64,000 nucleotides of DNA from Acidobacteriota bacterium (GCA_016716905.1 JADJUS010000004.1:1674001-1738000), one strand, 5' to 3'; positions 43,185 to 52,698 are shown, counted from the stretch's first letter. Numbers and translations: made by a program. The notes: generated by a model from the letters alone, not told the origin.

Positions 43185-44276
43185 TTATCTGGGCGCAATC
43201 CGGGCCCAGTCAAACAACGCGAAGTTTTTGGGCCCGCTATTCATCGCCACCAGCAGCCCCTGAGGAAATCCAGGCAAAGAGGCCGTAGAGACCTCAATGC
43301 CGTCTGTTTCGTCGGCCGAGGTCCTGATTTCCTGAAGTACGGTGTGGGTATGCGGCGCACCTGGCTCCCCTTCCCGCCGGTACAGCTTAAACACCGAACC
43401 GCCCTGAATCTGGTCCGTTGATACAAGGAAACCGCTGCCGCCGGGGCGCGAATAAATCGCCAGGCCTTCGCGATCACCCTGGTAGCCGGTCAAACCAAAC
43501 GCAGCCAGTTCCTGCCCGGCGGCCGGATGGTCGGGGTTTGCGTGCCACTTGCGCACCGCGTACCGCTCGTCCGAGTAATAGACGTAGCCCAACTCATCGT
43601 CCACGACGATGGCTTCGATCTCGCCGGCCTCGCCGGGCGCGGCTCCAACGCCGCTGAAGTTCCCGAACCGGCGCACGAGCGTCCCCTTCACGCCGCGCGC
43701 GCCGTCGGCGTCGAGGCGATACTGCCAGAGGTAGTTCGTGGCGCCGCCGAGTTTCGGCGCGACAATCGCAAACACTGCGCCGTCTGAGGGCCGTTTGTAG
43801 AGGCCAATGCCCATCGGCTCGGAACGGTCGGCGGTCTCGCCGGCGAGGACGGGTACCGAGCCCAGCTCCGACAGCCCACTACCGTCGGCCTGAATCGAGA
43901 AGACCCGCAGGCGGTGCTGCAGGCGCTCAGCCACCACCGCGATGTCGAGAGTGCGGTCGCCCAGACGCACGCCCTGCTCGATGTCGACGTTGTTCGGCCG
44001 GTCAATGCCGGCAATGACCTGGCGAATCGCGCCATCCAGTCCGAAGACGACCACGGCCCCATGCGGCGCGGCGACCTTGTTGGTGCCGATAATCAGGCTC
44101 CTGGACGGGTCGGTGGGATGAATCCAGATGGCAGGGTCATCCGGGTCGTCGGGGACCGACGCCGTGGTGAGCGTGGGACCGAGTGGCGCGGACGGCGGTG
44201 GTTCTGAAACGACCTCCCCCCCGCCGCACGAGGCGGCGAGGGTGAGGCACACGATCAGGCTGTAACGGTTTACCAA
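43185..44276 (-). CDS. beta-propeller phytase (3-phytase-like lipoprotein)
   Basis: The 363-residue protein has a signal peptide with lipobox (LTLAASC, then GGGE). It carries the Ca-binding motifs of beta-propeller phytases: VPDDPDDPAIWIHPTDPSRS, NNVDIEQGV, GEIEAIVVDDELGYVYYSDE, YQGDREGLAIY and ADETDGIEV. It should release phosphate from inositol hexakisphosphate at the outer membrane or in the periplasm. The TTG at 44276 is preferred, overlapping the TonB receptor stop; an ATG at 44303 would overlap by 34 bases. It is co-transcribed with the receptor. Confidence 0.9.
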   Translation of the reverse strand: MVNRYSLIVCLTLAASCGGGEVVSEPPPSAPLGPTLTTASVPDDPDDPAIWIHPTDPSRSLIIGTNKVAAPHGAVVVFGLDGAIRQVIAGIDRPNNVDIEQGVRLGDRTLDIAVVAERLQHRLRVFSIQADGSGLSELGSVPVLAGETADRSEPMGIGLYKRPSDGAVFAIVAPKLGGATNYLWQYRLDADGARGVKGTLVRRFGNFSGVGAAPGEAGEIEAIVVDDELGYVYYSDERYAVRKWHANPDHPAAGQELAAFGLTGYQGDREGLAIYSRPGGSGFLVSTDQIQGGSVFKLYRREGEPGAPHTHTVLQEIRTSADETDGIEVSTASLPGFPQGLLVAMNSGPKNFALFDWARIAPR

Positions 44277-46987
44277 TTGATCTTGACGCCGAACTGCGTC
44301 CACCAGCGGTAGTACTCCTGCTGAATCGGACGATTCGTGTTGCCAATGTAGTAGCGCAGTGGGGCGTTTGTCAGGTTCAGTGCGTCAGCATAGATCTTGA
44401 TGCGTTTCATCAGCTGCTGGCTGACGCTGATGTCGAGCTGCGTGTGGTTGTCGTAGTAGACGTCCTCGAGGGCGTCGCCACCCACGGCATCGATGTACTT
44501 GCCGTGGAAGTTCAATGAGGTCTTGGCCGAAAAACCGTGCTTCTCGTACCAGAGGGCCACGTTGCCCAGGTGCTTCGACTGGCCCGGCAGCGTGGAGTCT
44601 GTCGTCCGGTCCGGATACCGCGCGTTGGAGTCCGTCCACGTGTAGTTCGCATAGATGCCGAGACCGTCAAAGGGCGCGGGCAGGAACCGCAACTGGTTCT
44701 GAACGGCAAGCTCCACGCCCCAGAGCGTGGCGGTGTCGCCGTTCTTCGGCTGCGAAATGGCGTAGAGGTCACCGAACGCCTGTTCCTGGAAACGGAAGTT
44801 GAAGATGTAGTCGCTCATCCGCTTGTAGAACACACCGCCTGAGACCACGCCGATGGACTTGAAGTACCGTTCCGCCAGCACATCGAGGTTGTCCGACGTG
44901 GTTGGCTTCAGGGCGGAGTTGCCACGCGCAATTTCGGCATCCTCTTGGAAGACCAGCTGGTAGGGCACCAGGTCCACGTAGTTCGGCCGCGCGATGGTGC
45001 GGGTGTAGGCCGCGCGCAGGTTCGTCTCGCCGCTCAGCGCGTAACGCAGATGCAGGCCAGGCAGCACCTGCGTGTAGGTGTCGCCACCGGTGACAGCCCG
45101 CGTCGACACATAGTCGCCGCCATCGTCATACAACACTTCATAGCCCGTGTAGTCCACCTTGGTGGACTCCACGCGCACGCCCGGCAGCAGCGTCAACTTG
45201 GGCCCGAGGAAGAGCTCGGCCATCGCGTAACCCGCCAGGACGCGCTCCTTCGCGTCGTAGTTCTCTGCATCACCTTCGGGGTCCACCTGGTAGCGGCCCG
45301 CCGGCAGCGCATTGAACATGGCGCGTGAAGCGTCCGCGTTGATCCCGGGGAACTTCGCGTACGTGGCCGGAAAGAAATCAAGGAAGCGGCTGTTGTCGTA
45401 CGCGGTGTCCTGCAACGCCGGAAAGTTCACCGTGGTCAGCGGTGAGGCTGCGCCTATCTCGAAGTTGCGCGTCTTGCGCTTGTCCTTGACCTTGGCGCCA
45501 AACTTCAGGAACCGGGCACCGTCGGTGCTTGCGCCCATCGGGACGCGCAGGTTGAACGAGCCCGTCCAGTCGCGGTCCTGGGTGTCGAAGATCTCCGTTT
45601 CCCAGGCGTTCAGTCGCGCGTTGGCCGAGACGTCGGCTGAAGGATTCGGCTGGATGTTCTCCGGGTCGCTGATATCAGGCGAGAAGTTGATGTTGGTCTG
45701 CCGGAAGATCGTGTCGAGCCGATCGGGCTGGATCTCTTCGGCGAACGCGTACGCCAGCCGATAGTCGAGGAAGGCACCGGTGCCCAGCAGATGATTCGCG
45801 CCGGCGGAAAACGACCGGATGTTCTGGTTCTGGTTCCGGTTCTTCAGCACGTGCTCGATCCGCCGGTTCCCCGGGCGATACCGGATGCGGTTGTTGACTT
45901 CGTAGTCTTCAAACCGGTTCACAATCGCGCGCAGGTTGATGGTGCTCGTGTCGCTGAGGCGGAGATCGCCTGAACCGTTGAACCCGTAACGGTTGCGCTC
46001 GATCTGATAGTCGCGGAGTTGCATGTCGGCCATCGTGTTGCCGGCATAGTCCACTTCGAAGTTCTCCGACCCACGGGTGAGCTGCGTCGCGCTGAATCCC
46101 GCCAGCAGGCCCACACGACCGCCGTTGACGCGGCGCCCGACCGTGCCGGACGCGTACTTCTGGCCTGCGGAACGCTGAAGCGCGTTATAACCACCGGCGA
46201 TCGACGCCAGCATCGTGGGCTTGTTTGCCGCCTGCCTCGTAATCAGATTGACCGCGCCGCCGATGGAATCGGCGTCCATGTCGGGCGTCACGGCCTTGGA
46301 CACTTCGATGGACTGCAACTGGTCGGCAGGAATCGCGTCGAGCGCCACCTGGCGGGCGCCGCCTTCGGGCGCCGGGATGCGCTCGCCGTCGATCTGCATC
46401 GAATTCAGCCGCGCCTCGGTGCCGCGCACGAGCACGTACCGGCCCTCACCCTGGTCACGCGCAATGGACACGCCCGGAATGCGCGAGGCCGCTTCGGCCG
46501 CGTTCGGGTCGGGGAAGCTGCCAATCTGGTCGGCCGCCACGACGTTGGTGATGTTGAGCGCGGTGCGCTGCTGATTGAGCGCGCGGGCCTGGCCCTCCTG
46601 GATCGACTCGCCGGCCACGGTCACCGTCTCGCTGTACGCGTAGTCCTGTTCGAGCTTGATTTCGATGACCACCGCGGCGGTGGCCGTGACGGTGACGGCC
46701 TGGGTGCCGTCACGGCGACCCAGATAGGTCACAAGCAAGGTCTGGTTGCCCAGCGGCACTCCGGTCAGGCGAAAAGCACCCTGACGGTCAGTCGCCGTTG
46801 AGACCGCACTCCCCTGCAACTGCACGCGTGCGCCTGGAAGTGCTTCCCCACGCGCAGCGTCCACCACTCGTCCCGTGACCGTTCCGGTCGACGCGGCCTG
46901 CGCCGCCAGCATTCCTGATGCCGATACACTTCCGGCCCCGAGAGCCAACGCCGCGACCAGCGCGGCGGCTCTACCTATGTTCATCAT
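44270..46987 (-). CDS. TonB-dependent outer-membrane receptor with CarboxypepD-reg domain, 2
   Basis: The 905-residue protein has a signal peptide, an N-terminal regulatory-like beta-sandwich (GTVTGRVVDAARGEALPGARV), and a plug domain (NAAEAASRIPGVSIARDQGEGRYVLVRG...DADSIGGAVNLIT). The barrel contains DYAYSETVTVAGE early and ends RWWTQFGVKINW. The plug wording is that of receptors paired with phytases or glycosidases. The downstream phytase overlaps it, so phytate or its products are the likely cargo. A purine-rich GGAGAGGAGG precedes the start, and a Pho-box-like array lies about 70 bases upstream. Confidence 0.92.
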   Translation of the reverse strand: MMNIGRAAALVAALALGAGSVSASGMLAAQAASTGTVTGRVVDAARGEALPGARVQLQGSAVSTATDRQGAFRLTGVPLGNQTLLVTYLGRRDGTQAVTVTATAAVVIEIKLEQDYAYSETVTVAGESIQEGQARALNQQRTALNITNVVAADQIGSFPDPNAAEAASRIPGVSIARDQGEGRYVLVRGTEARLNSMQIDGERIPAPEGGARQVALDAIPADQLQSIEVSKAVTPDMDADSIGGAVNLITRQAANKPTMLASIAGGYNALQRSAGQKYASGTVGRRVNGGRVGLLAGFSATQLTRGSENFEVDYAGNTMADMQLRDYQIERNRYGFNGSGDLRLSDTSTINLRAIVNRFEDYEVNNRIRYRPGNRRIEHVLKNRNQNQNIRSFSAGANHLLGTGAFLDYRLAYAFAEEIQPDRLDTIFRQTNINFSPDISDPENIQPNPSADVSANARLNAWETEIFDTQDRDWTGSFNLRVPMGASTDGARFLKFGAKVKDKRKTRNFEIGAASPLTTVNFPALQDTAYDNSRFLDFFPATYAKFPGINADASRAMFNALPAGRYQVDPEGDAENYDAKERVLAGYAMAELFLGPKLTLLPGVRVESTKVDYTGYEVLYDDGGDYVSTRAVTGGDTYTQVLPGLHLRYALSGETNLRAAYTRTIARPNYVDLVPYQLVFQEDAEIARGNSALKPTTSDNLDVLAERYFKSIGVVSGGVFYKRMSDYIFNFRFQEQAFGDLYAISQPKNGDTATLWGVELAVQNQLRFLPAPFDGLGIYANYTWTDSNARYPDRTTDSTLPGQSKHLGNVALWYEKHGFSAKTSLNFHGKYIDAVGGDALEDVYYDNHTQLDISVSQQLMKRIKIYADALNLTNAPLRYYIGNTNRPIQQEYYRWWTQFGVKINW

Positions 46988-47053
46988 CGCGGTTCATCCT
47001 CCTCTCCTCCCGGCCAACTGCCGGCAGGATCGGAAGGGATCATCCGCAGCCGT

Positions 47054-47082
47054 CGTGACGACGGCATGACGAGGCGGTTACG
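47054..47082 (-). promoter_or_regulatory. Pho-box-like 11-bp repeat array before receptor-phytase operon
   Basis: On the minus strand CGTAACC, CGTCATG and CGTCACG begin 11 bases apart, reading towards the receptor gene and ending about 66 bases before its start. CGTCATG resembles the E. coli half site CTGTCAT. Confidence 0.5.
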
Positions 47083-47151
47083 CCGATCGAAAACCGCTTG
47101 CCGCGCGTGACACTCGCACCGGGCGCGCATCCAAGGCTAGAATGACCGACG

Positions 47152-48405
47152 ATGCTGGATGTCCTGACGATTGTTCTCGGTGGTGGCCGTGGCACCCGTT
47201 TGTTTCCGCTCACCCACCACCGGTCCAAGCCGGCGGTTCCGCTGGGCGGCAAGTACCGGTTGATCGATATTCCGATCAGCAACTGCCTGCACGCCGGGCT
47301 CAAGCGCATCTATGTGCTGACGCAGTTCAACTCGGCGTCGCTCAACCGGCACATCTCACAGACCTATCGGCTCGACCTCTTCTCTGAAGGGTTCGTTGAG
47401 GTCATCGCCGCGGAACAGACCCCCGAAGGCGAGCGCTGGTTCCAGGGTACGGCCGATGCCGTGCGCCAGGCCGCGCGGCACTTCCAGAACATCGACGCCG
47501 AGTACTACCTCATCCTCGCGGGCGATCATGTCTACCGCATGGACTTCACCGAACTCATCGAGTCGCACATCGACCGCGGCGCCGACATCACGATTGCCGC
47601 GCAACCGGTGACGGCAGACGAAGCGACCCAGATGGGCATCCTGCGATGTGATTCCGGCAATCAGATTGTCGGATTTGATGAAAAGCCGGGACCTGCACGC
47701 CTCGAAGAGTTGCGCGCGCTGTCGCCGTCGGGCCTGGCCATGGCGGGGCTCGGTCCTGACAAACCCTTTGTCGCCTCGATGGGCATCTACGTGTTCTCTC
47801 GTGATGTGCTGCATGAAGTGCTGGCGCGGGACCACGCCGTGGACTTCGGCAAGGAGATCATTCCGCACGCGCTCACCACGCACAAAGTGCAGGCGCATTT
47901 TTCGCGCGGCTTCTGGGCCGATGTCGGCACGGTCGAGGCGTTTTACGACGTCAACCTCATGCTCACGCGGCGCGGCGCGCCCTTTAATTTTTTTCATCCC
48001 ACGCGGCCCATTTATACGCGGCCGCGGTTCCTGCCCGCCTCACGCCTGCATCAGTGCGCGATTGACGAGGCGATCGTGGCCGAGGGGTGCTACCTCGACA
48101 ACTGCGAGGTCAAGGAATCGGTGGTGGGCATCCGGACCTCGATCCATCACAGCGCCAAGGTCACCCGGTCGGTGCTGCTCGGCGCAGACTTCTATGACGA
48201 CCGGCAGACCGACTTGCCGCTGGGTGTCGGGCGGGGCGCGGTGCTCGACCGCGTGATCGTGGACAAGAATGCCCGCATCGGCGAAGGCGCGCGACTCGTG
48301 AATGACCGCGGCCTGCAAGACGTGGACGGCGACGGCTACTACATCCGCAACGGCATCATCATCGTGCCCAAGGGCGCGATCGTCAAACCCGGGACCGTGG
48401 TGTAA
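47152..48405 (+). CDS. glgC: glucose-1-phosphate adenylyltransferase
   Basis: The 417-residue protein makes ADP-glucose for glycogen. Its N-terminal nucleotidyltransferase domain has LGGGRGTRLFPLT, the allosteric/catalytic lysine region RSKPAVPLGGKYRLIDIPISN, QGTADAVRQ and LAGDHVYRMD. A C-terminal left-handed beta-helix (about 300-417) carries the regulator-binding region. No other glg gene is nearby. It is divergent from the TonB receptor-phytase operon and is followed by composite palindromic element B. Confidence 0.96.
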   Translation: MLDVLTIVLGGGRGTRLFPLTHHRSKPAVPLGGKYRLIDIPISNCLHAGLKRIYVLTQFNSASLNRHISQTYRLDLFSEGFVEVIAAEQTPEGERWFQGTADAVRQAARHFQNIDAEYYLILAGDHVYRMDFTELIESHIDRGADITIAAQPVTADEATQMGILRCDSGNQIVGFDEKPGPARLEELRALSPSGLAMAGLGPDKPFVASMGIYVFSRDVLHEVLARDHAVDFGKEIIPHALTTHKVQAHFSRGFWADVGTVEAFYDVNLMLTRRGAPFNFFHPTRPIYTRPRFLPASRLHQCAIDEAIVAEGCYLDNCEVKESVVGIRTSIHHSAKVTRSVLLGADFYDDRQTDLPLGVGRGAVLDRVIVDKNARIGEGARLVNDRGLQDVDGDGYYIRNGIIIVPKGAIVKPGTVV

Positions 48406-48415
48406 ATAGATTTCT

Positions 48416-48654
48416 CACCATGAAGCTCCATGAAGCTCCATGAAGATTCACCAATAGTCGTGCCGCGAAGTCTGACAGCGCGTGGTTGAGGGCCCAGCTT
48501 CGCTGGGCCAGCGCGATCGAAGGGGAGTCACGCACGAACACACCGAAGAGCTTCAGGCGGTGCGTTCGTGCGTGACTCCCCTTCGATCGTGCATGCCGCC
48601 GCAGGCGGCACTCAACCCCGCGCCTTCATGGATCTTCATGGCCCTTCATGGTGA
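48416..48654. repeat. composite palindromic element B
   Basis: Three direct 10-base units CCATGAAG(C/A)T at 48418-48447 are mirrored by three CTTCATGG units at 48624-48651. Between them lie GGTTGAG/CTCAACC arms, the hairpin GGCCCAGC-TTC-GCTGGGCC, a 35-bp inverted repeat (48511-48545 with 48558-48592, core GGGGAGTCACGCACGAAC), and the hairpin GCCGCC-GCA-GGCGGC. It fills the gap between the convergent glgC and sixA. Its plan copies that of element A. Confidence 0.8.
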
Positions 48655-48660
48655 ATAAGA

Positions 48661-49155
48661 TCATCGGCCGGCAAGGAGAATTTTTGGAGAGGCCAGCCAC
48701 ACGAGCTGGCCGGCGCGGGTTGGGGGCCAGGCCGGAAGGTCGATCCGGGCCACGCCACCCTTCTTGAACACCAACGGGATGCGGGTCCCAATCACCCACG
48801 CGGCGAAGGCGCCCAGGTCGGGCTCGTGGCCCACCACCGCCACGCGCGCTGGGGCCTTGAATTTCCCGAGCGCGGCGGCCGTTGCCGCGGGCGTATGGTC
48901 GGGCGCCAGTGCGTCCACGATCGAAACTGCCGGCGACGGCGTCCACACCGCCTTGAGAATCTGTGCGGTTTCAACCGCACGGGTCAACGGACTCGTCAGC
49001 ACGATTTCGGCCGTTTCATCGAGGGTCACCAGCCGCTCGGCGATCTTCTTCATCCTCGCGGCGCCCTTTGCCGTCAGCGGACGCAGGGTGTCATCGGGCC
49101 AGTCCTCGCCTCGTTCCTCCGCAATGGCGTGCCTGATCAAAAACAGTGTGGGCAT
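48661..49155 (-). CDS. sixA: phosphohistidine phosphatase SixA-like
   Basis: The 164-residue histidine-phosphatase-superfamily protein begins PTLFLIRHAIAEE (RH motif, phosphoacceptor His about 9). It continues LTSPLTRAVETAQIL and carries the second catalytic His in VAVVGHEPDLG. SixA removes phosphate from histidine in phosphotransfer proteins; related small enzymes act on other substrates. The start lies one base after the stop of the CHAD gene. The CHAD-SixA pair next to ppx is a common arrangement linked to polyphosphate. Confidence 0.9.
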   Translation of the reverse strand: MPTLFLIRHAIAEERGEDWPDDTLRPLTAKGAARMKKIAERLVTLDETAEIVLTSPLTRAVETAQILKAVWTPSPAVSIVDALAPDHTPAATAAALGKFKAPARVAVVGHEPDLGAFAAWVIGTRIPLVFKKGGVARIDLPAWPPTRAGQLVWLASPKILLAGR

Positions 49156-49156
49156 T

Positions 49157-50005
49157 TCAGCGCTGCTCCAGTCGTCGTGCCAGTTTCAACCAGGCCGGTG
49201 CGTCTGCCACCACCTGCGCGTGCATGGCGCGACACTCGCCCTCCAGTTCCACGCCCATCCGCCGCAGTTGCGCCTGCGTCGCGCGATCGCCGCCGATGTC
49301 GCGTCCCAGGCGCCGCAGCCAGTCCTGCAGCATCTGGACGTCGTGGAGCGCGCCCAGTTCTTCCTGCATGCCGGAGAGTGTTTTGATGTCGCGCGCCACC
49401 GCGGCCAGCCGTACAGCGCGCTCGGTCTCCAGGCTGTAACGAAGTTTCTTGGCACACAGCCGCACCTCATGCAGGCGATCGGGCACGTACAACGTCCCGA
49501 GCGCCTGCAGGGCGTCGGCCAGCGCGCCGGCGCGCTCCCGTCGCCGCTCGGCCAGCGCCTGATGGCAGGCGGCCACACCCCCACGCGCAGCGCCGGCAGC
49601 CGACCGCCGCAGGTCACGCAGCAACGCGGGGGTGCCCACGCGACGGAGGGCATCCACCACGTCTTTCTGCCGCTCCAGCCGTGCGCCCTCCAGTTGCTGA
49701 TGTACGCGCGTCACCACCACCGGATGCCACGCGTGCCGTGTGGCGCGATCGGCCAGCAGGCCGAGGGTGACATCCAGTTCCCGAACCGCACCGAGTGCGG
49801 CGGCGACACGGCGCACATCACGGCGTGTGCGACGGGCCCGCGTTTCGTCCGCGGCCGCCACGAGCGGCAACATTTCGCGAATGCGTCTCGACGCCACGCG
49901 CCCCTGATGCACGCCGGTGGGATCCCCGCGCCGCGCCCGTCCGAGGGCGCGTGAAAAACGGCGCACCTGCTCAGCCAACGCGTGCGTCAGTCGAAGCGTG
50001 CTCAC
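49157..50005 (-). CDS. CHAD domain protein
   Basis: The 282-residue, all-helical CHAD protein is rich in conserved Arg and His: VHQGRVASRRIREMLPL, RELDVTLGLL, LHEVRLCAKKLRYSLE, ELGALHDVQMLQDWL. CHAD domains bind polyphosphate through this basic surface. There is no fused CYTH domain. The start is GTG. It is divergent from ppx (33-base gap), and a Pho-box-like array within ppx reads towards it. A role in polyphosphate granules or sensing is inferred. Confidence 0.9.
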   Translation of the reverse strand: MSTLRLTHALAEQVRRFSRALGRARRGDPTGVHQGRVASRRIREMLPLVAAADETRARRTRRDVRRVAAALGAVRELDVTLGLLADRATRHAWHPVVVTRVHQQLEGARLERQKDVVDALRRVGTPALLRDLRRSAAGAARGGVAACHQALAERRRERAGALADALQALGTLYVPDRLHEVRLCAKKLRYSLETERAVRLAAVARDIKTLSGMQEELGALHDVQMLQDWLRRLGRDIGGDRATQAQLRRMGVELEGECRAMHAQVVADAPAWLKLARRLEQR

Positions 50006-50038
50006 GGTCGCACCTCACCCACCGTGGTAGCTTAGTGC

Positions 50039-51600
50039 ATGCGGATCGCGGCGATCGATATCGGCACGAATTCGGTGCATATGATCGTCGTACGTGTGCG
50101 GCCCGACCTGTCGTTTGAAGTCGTGGATCGCGAGAAAGACATGGTGCGGCTCGGGGCGGGCGGACTTGACGGCCGGCGCCTGTCGGACACGGCTGTTACA
50201 AACGCGTTACAAACCTTAACCAAGTTCAAGCGCCTCGCGGAGTCGCACGCGGTGGATGAGATCATCGCGTCGGCGACCAGCGCGGTGCGTGAAGCCGAAA
50301 ATGGCGGGGATTTTGTCACGCGGATTCGCCGGGAAGTGGGCATTCGTGTCCGCACGATTTCCGGCATTGAAGAAGCGCGCCTCATCCACCTGGCGGCGGC
50401 CTACGCGGCGGGCGTCGGCGGCCAGGCTGCGGTGGTGATCGACATCGGCGGCGGCAGCGTGGAATTGACGCTCGGCACCGCGGCTCGCATGCAACTGGGC
50501 GGCAGCTTCAAGATTGGCGTCATCCGGCTGACCGAGCGGTTCGTCACGAGCGACCCAATTACGGCGGACGAAGAAAAGCGGGTGGAGCGATACGTCCGCC
50601 GGCAGACGGCGACACACATTCGCGCGCTCAAGTCGCGTGGCTTTCACCGTGTCATCGGCACGTCAGGCACGATCGCCGCGCTCGGCGCGCTGGCCGTGCG
50701 CGACGGCGGCGACCTGCGCAACCGGCGCGTGAGCGCCAAGGCGTTTCGCCGCGTCAGGCGATCGCTCACCGACACGACACTCGAAGATCGTCTGGCGCTC
50801 CCCGGCCTGGACCCGCGACGCGCCGACCTCGCGGTGGCCGGCGCCGTGTTGCTCGACACCCTGCTCAGCGCCCTGGGCGCCACCGAGTTGACGCTCTGCG
50901 ACTTCGCCCTGCGAGAAGGGCTGGTGCTCGACTACATCAAGAAAAACGGCGCGCACATCCGCACCGTCGAACGGGCCCCGATGTCCGTCGGCGCAGCGTC
51001 ATCGAACTCGCCGAGCGCTGTCACTACATTCCGCGGCATGCCACCCACGTGGCACGCCTGTCGCTCGCGCTGTTCGACGCGACGCAGCACCTGCATGAAC
51101 TGGGGCCACGCGAACGTGAGTGGCTGGAGTACGCCGCGATCCTGCACGACATCGGCGGCCTCATCAGCTACGAACGGCACCACAAACACTCGCACTATCT
51201 CATTCTGCATGGCGATCTTCGGGGCTTCGAGCCCGACGAGATTGTGCTGATGGCCCTGGTGGCGCGATACCACCGCCAGACCGCCCCACGGAAAAGCCAT
51301 GAGGACTTCAGCGCCCTGCCAGCGCCGCGCCGCCGTATCGTGCGGCTGCTGGCCGCCATGCTGCGCCTGGCCGAAGGTCTGGACCGCGGCCACGCACAAT
51401 CGATCGGCGGCATTGAGCTCACTGAGACACCCGAGGGCCTTCTCGTGCGCCTTCGGGCGGGTGAAGCGTCCGAACTGGAGCTGTGGGCGGCCCAGCGGCA
51501 TGCCGAGCCCCTCTCGGACCTGCTGGACCGGCCGATCCGCTTCGAAGTCGCGGTTGGGCGGGGTCGCCGACGGGCCGCCCGGCCCCCGGTCCGCTTGTAA
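50039..51600 (+). pseudogene. ppx: exopolyphosphatase (Ppx/GppA family), frameshifted
   Basis: The N-terminal ASKHA phosphatase half is intact: IAAIDIGTNSVHMIVV, the phosphate-2 motif VVIDIGGGSVELT, and VIGTSGTIAALG. The frame breaks at the C-run 50976-50979. The other frame continues DVRRRSVIELAERCHY, then the HD-like C-terminal domain (LHDIGGLISYERHHKHSHYLI). Adding one base rejoins them into a normal protein of about 520 residues. Ppx hydrolyses terminal phosphate from polyphosphate or pppGpp. The homopolymer context points to an indel error, but real inactivation is possible. Confidence 0.88.
50194..50212 (-). promoter_or_regulatory. Pho-box-like array inside ppx, facing the CHAD gene
   Basis: On the minus strand TGTAACG and TGTAACA start 11 bases apart. 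The coding strand here uses two TTA leucine codons, rare in this GC-rich DNA, as if the DNA word is kept for its own sake. It is about 190 bases upstream of the CHAD start. Confidence 0.4.
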
Positions 51601-51624
51601 CACAGAATTTACACCTCCGAAACC
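51596..51624 (+). promoter_or_regulatory. Pho-box-like 11-bp repeat array before pstS
   Basis: TGTAACA, ATTTACA and CGAAACC start 11 bases apart and overlap the end of ppx. The last ends 33 bases before the pstS start. This is the expected place for a PhoB site controlling the pst operon. Confidence 0.6.
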
Positions 51625-51657
51625 GGCGCGATATTCTCGGCCCATACGCTCGGTCCT

Positions 51658-52698
51658 ATGAGAATTCGCCTTCTGTCCGCTGCCCGCCTCCTGAGCATCA
51701 TCACGTTGCCCGCCCTTGTCGCTGCTTCGTGCGGTGGTGGCACAGAGCCGGCGCCCTCGTCCACGCCTGCGGCCGTCATCGCCATCGACGGCTCCAGCAC
51801 GGTCTTTCCGATCTCCGAAGCGGTCGCGGAGGATTTCGGCAAGACCGATGGTTCCGCACCAGTCACAGTCGGGTTTTCGGGAACCGGCGGTGGCTTCAAG
51901 AAATTCTGCCGCGGCGAAATCGCGGTGTCTGACGCCTCGCGGCCCATCAGCACCTCCGAACTGGAAGCCTGCGCCCAGGCATCGATCGCCTTCGTTGAAC
52001 TGCCTGTCGCCTACGACGGCCTCGCTGTGGTCGTGAATCCCAAGAACACCTGGGCCGCTTCGATGACGGTCGCCGAACTCAAGAAGCTGTGGTCGCCCGA
52101 CGCGCAGGGCAAAATCACGAAGTGGAGCCAGGTCCGCGCGGGCTGGCCCGACAAGACGATTAACCTCTACGGCGCCGGCACCGACTCGGGCACCTTCGAC
52201 TACTTCACCGAGGCGATTGTGGGCAAGGCCAAGCAGAGCCGCGGCGACTACACGTCGAGCGAAAACGACAACATCCTGGTGCAGGGCGTTTCGGGTGACG
52301 AATACGCCCTCGGGTACATGGGCCTCGCCTACTACGAAGAGAACCAGGGCAAGCTCAAGCTCGTGGGCATCGACGACGAGGACCCCACCAACGGGGCGGG
52401 CCCCATTCAGCCGTCGTTTGACGTGGTGCGCAACGGCACCTATCGCCCTCTGTCACGGCCCCTGTTCATTTACGTGAGCACCACCGCGATGGCCCGCCCT
52501 GAAGTGCAGAAGTTCGCGGACTTCTACCTGGCCAACACCGGCAAGCTCTCGAAGGAAGTCGGGTATGTCTCGCTGACCGACGCCGAACTGGCGCTGGTCA
52601 AGGCGCGCCTCGCGGCACGCACCCCCGGCACCATGTTTGCCGACCACGCGGCGCAGTCAACGAAATCCCTGACAGAACTGCTGCAGGGCCGTCAGTAA
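51658..52698 (+). CDS. pstS: phosphate ABC transporter substrate-binding lipoprotein
   Basis: The 346-residue lipoprotein (lipobox LVAASC near residue 25) has the PstS phosphate pocket motifs: IDGSSTVFPISEAVAEDF, GFSGTGGGFKKFCRGE, VSDASRPIS and GAGTDSGTFDYF. It delivers periplasmic phosphate with high affinity to PstCA. Its stop overlaps the pstC start by one base. A Pho-box-like array precedes it, so induction on phosphate limitation is expected. Confidence 0.96.
   Translation: MRIRLLSAARLLSIITLPALVAASCGGGTEPAPSSTPAAVIAIDGSSTVFPISEAVAEDFGKTDGSAPVTVGFSGTGGGFKKFCRGEIAVSDASRPISTSELEACAQASIAFVELPVAYDGLAVVVNPKNTWAASMTVAELKKLWSPDAQGKITKWSQVRAGWPDKTINLYGAGTDSGTFDYFTEAIVGKAKQSRGDYTSSENDNILVQGVSGDEYALGYMGLAYYEENQGKLKLVGIDDEDPTNGAGPIQPSFDVVRNGTYRPLSRPLFIYVSTTAMARPEVQKFADFYLANTGKLSKEVGYVSLTDAELALVKARLAARTPGTMFADHAAQSTKSLTELLQGRQ

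Noticed and set aside
48478..48600. Possible gene within element B
   Set aside because: All frames are short and symmetrical because of the inverted repeats.
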